Shown here: piece after piece, positions 31,983-35,971 of the stretch | Position numbering within the stretch: the stretch's first letter is position 1 | How the letters are laid out: every line of letters starts with the position of its first letter | Source: Candidatus Peribacteraceae bacterium | Lineage (GTDB): Bacteria > Patescibacteriota > Gracilibacteria > Peribacterales > Peribacteraceae | Direction of reading: 5' to 3' | Assembly: GCA_028711445.1 (NCBI GenBank) | Contig: JAQTSD010000001.1 | Span: forward strand, 58,596-94,566 | DNA length: 35,971 bases | The notes under the pieces: model-generated | The model's input: the letters and a program-made list of their open reading frames with translations, nothing else | Database searches by the model: none | What the model was told of the DNA's origin: nothing | Translations under genes and position numbers: made by a program

Positions 31983-32108
31983 CCTAAGGAACCTCTGAAA
32001 AACGTTGAAAGCATCTCATGGTGAGTTCGTCGAACCATGGCATGCGGCGAATTGCCGCAGTTCGACGAACTCATTGTGACAATTCGCGCCATTTTCAGGT
32101 TCCCTAAG
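31983..32108. mobile_element. MITE-like element with terminal inverted repeats and internal palindrome
   Basis: The left end CCTAAGGAACCTCTGAAAA matches the reverse complement of the right end (CTTAGGGAACCT-GAAAA) with few differences. A perfect 14-bp inverted repeat (32022-32035 / 32060-32073) sits inside and encloses a further 6-bp stem. TAAGGAACCTCTGAA of the left end recurs at 925-939 after recG. There is no transposase; it may be a small non-autonomous element. Confidence 0.55.
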
Positions 32109-32174
32109 AAACTGCGCCCGAGCAAAAACCCATAACGCCGCCGGGAGCTTCTGGCACTTGCGCGGCTCATTCCG

Positions 32175-32180
32175 TATACT
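32175..32180 (+). promoter_or_regulatory. -10 box of tRNA-Ser
   Basis: TATACT ends 11 nt before the tRNA-Ser 5' end. It is the only promoter-like box seen for the tRNA and the methyltransferase gene behind it. Confidence 0.5.
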
Positions 32181-32191
32181 CCGACTGTCGC

Positions 32192-32285
32192 GGAGAGGTG
32201 GCTGAGTGGTCGAAAGCGCCACACTGCTAATGTGGTATACGGGCTTCAATCCGTATCGAGGGTTCGAATCCCTCCCTCTCCGCCA
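32192..32285 (+). tRNA. tRNA-Ser(GCU)
   Basis: The gene is 94 nt with a long variable arm, typical of class II tRNA: acceptor GGAGAGG/CCTCTCC, anticodon loop CTGCTAA (anticodon GCT) between CCACA and TGTGG, variable arm ATACGGG...CCGTAT, T arm with GGTTCGAATCC, discriminator G and encoded CCA. Confidence 0.95.
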
Positions 32286-32300
32286 CACAGCCTTTCTCCT

Positions 32301-33041
32301 ATGGCTCTCCCTCTACATACACAGATTGCATCCCCCCCTCAACGAAATGACATGCTGTGCCACTGCCCCTGCTGCGGAAGCTCTTTCGAGAAATTCCTGC
32401 CTTTCGGCATCATCCAACGATTGAACGCCCGGTGCCCGCGGTGCGGCTGTCTCGAGCGACACAGACTTCTCTGGCTTTTCCTCCAATCGCAGACACGACT
32501 ATTTGTCGACCATCAGAAAGTTCTTCATGTCGCCCCCGAGCCTTTCCTGCAAAAAGCCCTGCGAGCGATGCCGCATCTTGCGTACATCAGCATCGACCTT
32601 GCATCGCCCGTCGCTATGATGCGCATGGATATCACCGATCTTACGTTTCCAGACGATTCCTTCGACTGCATCCTCTGCTACCACGTACTCGAACACATTC
32701 CGGATGACTCTGCCGCCATGCGGGAACTGAGAAGAGTGCTGAAACCCAACGGATGGGCAATCCTGCAATCACCGGTCTACCGCAACCGCGCGACGACGTA
32801 CGAGGATTCCTGTATCGTGCACCCCGTCGACCGCGAGCGTGCTTTCGGTCAGAGTGACCATGTACGCATCTACGGCGCCGATTATTTCCAGCGTCTTGAG
32901 GATGCCGGCTTTCGCGTGCGGATGGATCCGTTCGTGCGCACACTGGATCCCGTAAGTATCGAACGCTACGGACTCTCTGCATGGGAGATGATTTTCATCT
33001 GCACCAAAGATCCGCACATCCATCGGCGGTCTCTGTGCTAG
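32301..33041 (+). CDS. SAM-dependent methyltransferase with N-terminal zinc-ribbon-like segment
   Basis: The product from the preferred ATG is 246 aa; MLCHCPCC at 32352 is an alternative start. Residues 20-50 carry a Cys cluster (CHCPCC ... CPRCGC) like a zinc ribbon. The rest fits a class I methyltransferase (Methyltransf_11 type): DITDLTFPDDSFDCILCYHVLEH, then MRELRRVLKPNGWAILQSP. The SAM glycine motif is replaced by VLHVAPEP, seen in some members. The substrate is unknown. The start lies 15 nt after the tRNA-Ser CCA, with no promoter or Shine-Dalgarno between, so the mRNA is probably released by tRNA 3' processing. The ROK promoter overlaps its stop codon. Confidence 0.82.
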   Translation: MALPLHTQIASPPQRNDMLCHCPCCGSSFEKFLPFGIIQRLNARCPRCGCLERHRLLWLFLQSQTRLFVDHQKVLHVAPEPFLQKALRAMPHLAYISIDLASPVAMMRMDITDLTFPDDSFDCILCYHVLEHIPDDSAAMRELRRVLKPNGWAILQSPVYRNRATTYEDSCIVHPVDRERAFGQSDHVRIYGADYFQRLEDAGFRVRMDPFVRTLDPVSIERYGLSAWEMIFICTKDPHIHRRSLC

Positions 33042-33044
33042 AGT
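33036..33044 (+). promoter_or_regulatory. Extended -10 of the ROK kinase gene
   Basis: TGCTAGAGT overlaps the TAG stop of the methyltransferase gene and ends 10 nt before the ATG at 33055. Confidence 0.5.
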
Positions 33045-33054
33045 GACGAATATC

Positions 33055-33924
33055 ATGCCCTCTCTCCTCGGAATCGATCTCGGTGGAACGAAGATCGCCG
33101 CCGCGCGTTACGATGCAACGACATGGAAAATGCAAGACAGCGTGGTGGAGGATACGTGCGCTGGTGAATCTTTCTCAAAAGTTTTGCAACGGATAGTCGC
33201 GCGCGCTAAGAGTTTGATCGTCAAAGATACGGCATCCGTCGGCATCGGCGTCCCCGGATTCGTCGAGCGTCCCACAGGCATCATCCGCACACTTCCCAAT
33301 ATCAGCGGAGCGGAGAATGTTCGATTGAAGTCTCATATGGAAGAAGTTTTGAAACTGCCAGTCACCGTCGACAATGACGTCACTTGCTTCACCCTCGCAG
33401 AAGCGCTTCGCGGTGCAGGAAATGGCCTGAGCATTGTCGTAGGCATCACGATGGGAACGGGGGTCGGCGGTGGCATCGTCATCGACGGTGTGCCCTACCA
33501 TGGCAGCCATGGATTTGCCGCGGAGTTCGGCCACATGCTCTTACGCCCAAATGATCTCCCGTACCCGACGGAAGATCGGCGTGGTGACGTGGAACAATTC
33601 CTCTCCGGTTCGGCATTCGCCAAACGTTGTACTGCGGCCAAGCGGCCGGAGGAGTACCTGCAGGGCGAGGTCTGTGCATTTCTGCAACCACAGGTCTTCG
33701 AAGAAACTGCGCAACTCTGCGCAAGCCTCATTCACTGCCTCGATCCAGACATCATCGTCTTCGGTGGTAGCGTCGGGCGTGCGCTGAAACCTCACCTCAA
33801 GGAAGTAGAGAAGCAACTGACACACTGGGTGTACCACGGCACTCCCCTCCCCGTTCTCGCCGTAGCCCGGCTCAAGGATGCGGGGACGCTGGGGGCGGCG
33901 ATGATCGCGGAGGAAGCTGCGTAA
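33055..33924 (+). CDS. ROK-family sugar kinase (glucokinase-like)
   Basis: The 289-aa product opens with MPSLLGIDLGGTK, the phosphate-1 ATP motif. It has GIGVPGFVE, VDNDVTCFTLAEA (catalytic Asp in DND), and the GITMGTGVGGGIVIDG phosphate-2 motif, followed by EFGHMLLRP and the adenosine motif DIIVFGGSVG. It most likely phosphorylates glucose or another hexose with ATP. The usual zinc site of ROK proteins (CxCGxxGCxE after the GH motif) is absent. That segment reads DRRGDVEQFLSGSA, with the E-x3-SG end kept but no Cys. A GTG four codons upstream overlaps the -10 box and is less likely. It converges with the transaldolase gene. Confidence 0.9.
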   Translation: MPSLLGIDLGGTKIAAARYDATTWKMQDSVVEDTCAGESFSKVLQRIVARAKSLIVKDTASVGIGVPGFVERPTGIIRTLPNISGAENVRLKSHMEEVLKLPVTVDNDVTCFTLAEALRGAGNGLSIVVGITMGTGVGGGIVIDGVPYHGSHGFAAEFGHMLLRPNDLPYPTEDRRGDVEQFLSGSAFAKRCTAAKRPEEYLQGEVCAFLQPQVFEETAQLCASLIHCLDPDIIVFGGSVGRALKPHLKEVEKQLTHWVYHGTPLPVLAVARLKDAGTLGAAMIAEEAA

Positions 33925-34064
33925 TCTTCCAACGCCGCACCTGGGTTGGGAAAAAATGAAAAACATATCAGCAGCGGCCCTTCGCGTCCGCGGCGTCCGC
34001 GGAGCGATCCATGAGACCGAAGGACACGGGAGCACTGGAGATGGCGATGGTGGCTGCTCATAGA

Positions 34065-34715
34065 CTACGATGCCGCCTTCTTCACCTTCTCCCAGTCATC
34101 CATGAACTTCTTCATGCCAGCATCCGTGAGCGGATGCAGGGGAAGTTTCTTGAAGACCTCGTAAGGGATCGTCGCGATATGTGCGCCGAGGGTCGCCGCC
34201 TGCATGATGTGATCCGGATTCCGCGTGGAGGCGACAAGCACTTCCGTGGGGAACCGGTAGTGATTCCACGCCTGCAGGATCTGCGCAATGAGCGCCATAC
34301 CATTCTCACCTGCATCATCGAGGCGCCCGACGAAGGGGCTGATGATTGTCGCACCGGCCTTGGCGGCAAGGACCGCCTGATTCACGGAGAAGACGAGTGT
34401 GCAGTTCGTCCGAATCCCCTTCTCCCTGCAAAAGGACAGCGTCTTCAGGCCCTCCACTGTCATCGGCACCTTCACGACTACATGCGTGTGCCACTTCGCA
34501 TATTCTCCTGCCTGCTTTTTCATCCCCTCCGCATCGCTCGCCGTCACCTGCGCGGACACGCAGGGAACATACTTGCACATGGCAAGCACTGTCTCCTTGA
34601 AGTCCTTGCCTTCTTTTGCGACAAGCGTGGGATTGGTGGTGACGCCGTCGAGTATGCCCCACGCGGCGATCTCTGCGACATGAGTGACATTGGCTGTATC
34701 CAAGAACAATTTCAT
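34065..34715 (-). CDS. tal: Transaldolase, TalC/fructose-6-phosphate aldolase type
   Basis: The 216-aa length and sequence match the short transaldolase subfamily. MKLFLDTANV is the family's N-terminus, DGVTTNPTLVAKEG follows, Lys82 in VVVKVPMT is the Schiff-base lysine, then TNCTLVFSVNQAVLAAKAGA and ISPFVGRLDD. Transaldolase moves a dihydroxyacetone unit between sugar phosphates in the pentose phosphate pathway; some members are fructose-6-phosphate aldolases, and sequence alone does not decide. A TATACT box lies 44 nt upstream and overlaps that of the divergent C39-like gene. Confidence 0.93.
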   Translation of the reverse strand: MKLFLDTANVTHVAEIAAWGILDGVTTNPTLVAKEGKDFKETVLAMCKYVPCVSAQVTASDAEGMKKQAGEYAKWHTHVVVKVPMTVEGLKTLSFCREKGIRTNCTLVFSVNQAVLAAKAGATIISPFVGRLDDAGENGMALIAQILQAWNHYRFPTEVLVASTRNPDHIMQAATLGAHIATIPYEVFKKLPLHPLTDAGMKKFMDDWEKVKKAAS

Positions 34716-34759
34716 AGAAACGGATGAGAAAGAAAATCGAAAATTCCGATGACGACATC

Positions 34760-34767
34760 AGTATACT
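34760..34767. promoter_or_regulatory. Palindromic bidirectional -10 element
   Basis: AGTATACT reads TATACT on both strands. The plus copy ends 9 nt before the C39-like gene's ATG. The minus copy is 44 nt upstream of the transaldolase ATG. Confidence 0.55.
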
Positions 34768-34776
34768 GGAGAGCAC

Positions 34777-35532
34777 ATGCAGCGCTACAGCATTCGTTCG
34801 CTCTCTTGCGGCCTCTCCATCTTTCTCGTCGCCTGCTCTATCGCCCCTTCGAAGGAAAAACCATTGCTGAACATGGCATCGAATAACACCCAACAATCCT
34901 CTTCCTCAGCCAAAGATCTGCAGAATACCCGGACTGATGAGCAACCCGGTATTTTCAATCCTCACCCCTCTTTCGTCCGTCTCTCCGTCCCCTTCTCGCC
35001 GCAAGCGCCATTTGCGAACTGGGATGCATTGCACGAGGAAACATGTGAAGAGATGAGCCTCGTCATGATACGTCACTTTCTCGACGGCGCTCCTCTTTCC
35101 CGCGAGCAGGCGGAAAATGAAATTCAGGAGCTTGTGTCTTGGGAGATGGCAAACGGCTACTCACAGGATGTAACCATACGTGAGCTCGCCGAAATCGCGC
35201 GGAAGAGATACGGCCTCCGCGCGGTGGTGGAGCACACTGTCACCGAAGAACGCATCAAAGAGCTCCTGAGCCAAGGACATCCGATTATTGTTCCGGCTGC
35301 AGGCAGAGATCTTCAGAACCCGTACTTCTCAGGTCTCGGCCCCTGGTACCACATGCTCGTCATCACGGGCTATACGCCGATACGCTTCATCACCAACGAT
35401 CCCGGTACGCGCCGCGGCGAGGATTACAGCTATAAGCTGGATATCCTCCTTTCCGCCATCCACGATTGGACGGGCGTAAAAGAGAACATTCGTGAGGGGG
35501 AGAAGGCGATGTTGATAGTGATGAAACCGTAG
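34777..35532 (+). CDS. C39-like cysteine peptidase family lipoprotein
   Basis: The 251-aa protein has a lipoprotein signal: hydrophobic core, then LVAC with Cys20 as the lipidated residue. A Ser/Asn/Gln-rich linker (about 33-60) follows. The domain from about 68 fits the peptidase C39-like family 2. SVPFSPQAPFANWD leads to Cys90 in ETCEEMS, His192 in WYHMLVITGY and Asp208 in ITNDPG complete a plausible catalytic triad. It would sit on the outer face of the membrane. The target is unknown and could be peptides or the cell wall. The start lies 9 nt after a TATACT box; GGAGAG in between is close for a Shine-Dalgarno. Confidence 0.85.
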   Translation: MQRYSIRSLSCGLSIFLVACSIAPSKEKPLLNMASNNTQQSSSSAKDLQNTRTDEQPGIFNPHPSFVRLSVPFSPQAPFANWDALHEETCEEMSLVMIRHFLDGAPLSREQAENEIQELVSWEMANGYSQDVTIRELAEIARKRYGLRAVVEHTVTEERIKELLSQGHPIIVPAAGRDLQNPYFSGLGPWYHMLVITGYTPIRFITNDPGTRRGEDYSYKLDILLSAIHDWTGVKENIREGEKAMLIVMKP

Positions 35533-35971
35533 AAGCGCTCATGTAATTCTGTCATTCGCCGGTCGACTCTTCGATACGCCCCGCACGTCCGCACTTCGAT
35601 ACATTCCCCGCATGCAATAGATGCCCGGAATACTCCGTGTGACAGGCAGGGCACTCAGAATGACACGACGAAAAACCATGAGGTCGCCTACCAAGCCTTG
35701 TACATCTACTTCACCGTCAGCATCAGAATGCTGAGCAGGATGATTGCAGAAATGTTGATGGAGATGAGAGGCACTTTAGAACACGCTTTCAACGACCTCA
35801 TAGACCTTTTGGGGGAAAGGATACGGGGGATGAAAAATGACAAATCTTCGGAACGCTACTCAATGGGGTCCCGTGTCGTCAACAGACTTGGACTTGCCAA
35901 ACGATTCCTTCTGTCAGTGCCACGAATCGGTGCTTTACGGATGGCCACGAATAGCCCTACACTCGCAGTAC
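35533..35971. other. About 440 bp to the right edge without a confident gene
   Basis: The region holds an inverted repeat (TGTCATTC at 35550-35557, GAATGACA at 35656-35663, flanking about 100 bp) and A/T-rich sequence. Only a weak minus-strand membrane-peptide frame is visible (35706-35971). Confidence 0.5.
35706..35971 (-). pseudogene. Possible broken or very small membrane protein frame
   Basis: One minus-strand frame runs from the right edge for 36 codons, meets a TAG, then continues for 50 more codons to a stop at 35706-35708. The second part could start at ATG 35801 (31 aa) or at an upstream TTG, and ends in a hydrophobic helix (ISINISAIILLSILMLTV). It may be a gene interrupted by a stop codon, a small membrane protein, or chance. 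Confidence 0.2.

Larger units (their letters stand above)
31740..32191. other. Gap of 450 bp without a convincing gene, rich in inverted repeats
   Basis: Frames exist here, but they are GC-driven and overlap structured DNA. Visible elements are nested inverted repeats at 31902-31940 (CCCGCCC/GGGCGGG, GTACC/GGTAC), a perfect 12-bp hairpin at 31941-31968, and the terminal-repeat-bounded element at 31983-32108. Confidence 0.6.

Noticed and set aside
31619-32224. Plus- and minus-strand frames after the L,D-transpeptidase
   Set aside because: They run through hairpins and the MITE-like element. Reading is Arg/Gly/Pro-rich with no domain, so they are best seen as repeat DNA.
33990-34020. GC-rich repeats (CGTCCGCGG twice) between the ROK and transaldolase genes as a terminator
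   Set aside because: The stem is short and the T stretch is too far away to form an intrinsic terminator.
35830-35971. Plus-strand frame MKNDKSSERYSMG... open at the right edge
   Set aside because: It is only 47 codons, basic and without motif; GGGGGA before the ATG is a weak Shine-Dalgarno in a genome that rarely uses one.

Overview
The window looks like a chromosome segment from a candidate phyla radiation (Patescibacteria) bacterium, most plausibly of the Peregrinibacteria/Peribacteria kind. This is an inference from three things: short housekeeping genes in small divergent units, very large secreted proteins built from Cys-rich DUF4215 repeats (consensus CGDG...EECDDGN...GDGCS), and start sites that almost all lack a Shine-Dalgarno sequence. 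No rRNA or other decisive marker is present, so the assignment is moderate.

Layout. 1-3.0 kb: the N-terminal part of a Pro-rich protein, a small leader-peptide/terminator unit, and recG, all on the minus strand. 3.1-5.0 kb: three unrecognised genes, a long palindrome, and a tRNA-Pro flanked by partial copies of itself. 5.1-10.2 kb: a bactofilin-like membrane protein, a TrmH-type RNA methyltransferase divergent from a GNAT acetyltransferase, purQ with a C-terminal extension, tRNA-Arg, and the pyrH-frr pair. 10.25-11.8 kb: an RTX-repeat protein with a planctomycete-like N-terminus and a rare Shine-Dalgarno, probably acquired. 11.97-25.6 kb: a three-gene minus-strand operon of giant exported Cys-rich proteins (1410, 1440 and 1686 aa) behind a consensus extended -10 promoter. 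25.7-27.1 kb: pyk. 27.35-29.6 kb: a fourth DUF4215 protein, with 11 tandem repeats and a membrane anchor. 29.7-31.0 kb: rsmH-ftsL, the start of a division/cell-wall cluster. 31.2-35.5 kb: an L,D-transpeptidase-like protein, a repeat-rich gap, tRNA-Ser with a methyltransferase directly behind it, a ROK kinase, a TalC-type transaldolase and a C39-like lipoprotein. 35.5 kb to the end: no confident gene.

How it fits together. ROK sugar kinase, transaldolase and pyruvate kinase point to glycolysis/pentose-phosphate metabolism; purQ and pyrH to nucleotide metabolism; frr, rsmH and tRNAs to translation. The exported proteins (four DUF4215 proteins, RTX, LDT, C39 lipoprotein, bactofilin-like) make up about half of the sequence and suggest heavy investment in the cell surface. 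The most striking regulatory signal is repeated placement of a -10 hexamer 6-10 nt before the start codon, which implies leaderless mRNAs. The other highlights are an attenuator-like leader with a Met-codon run (701-889), a structured dispersed repeat at gene 3' ends (three copies), and -10 elements that read on both strands.
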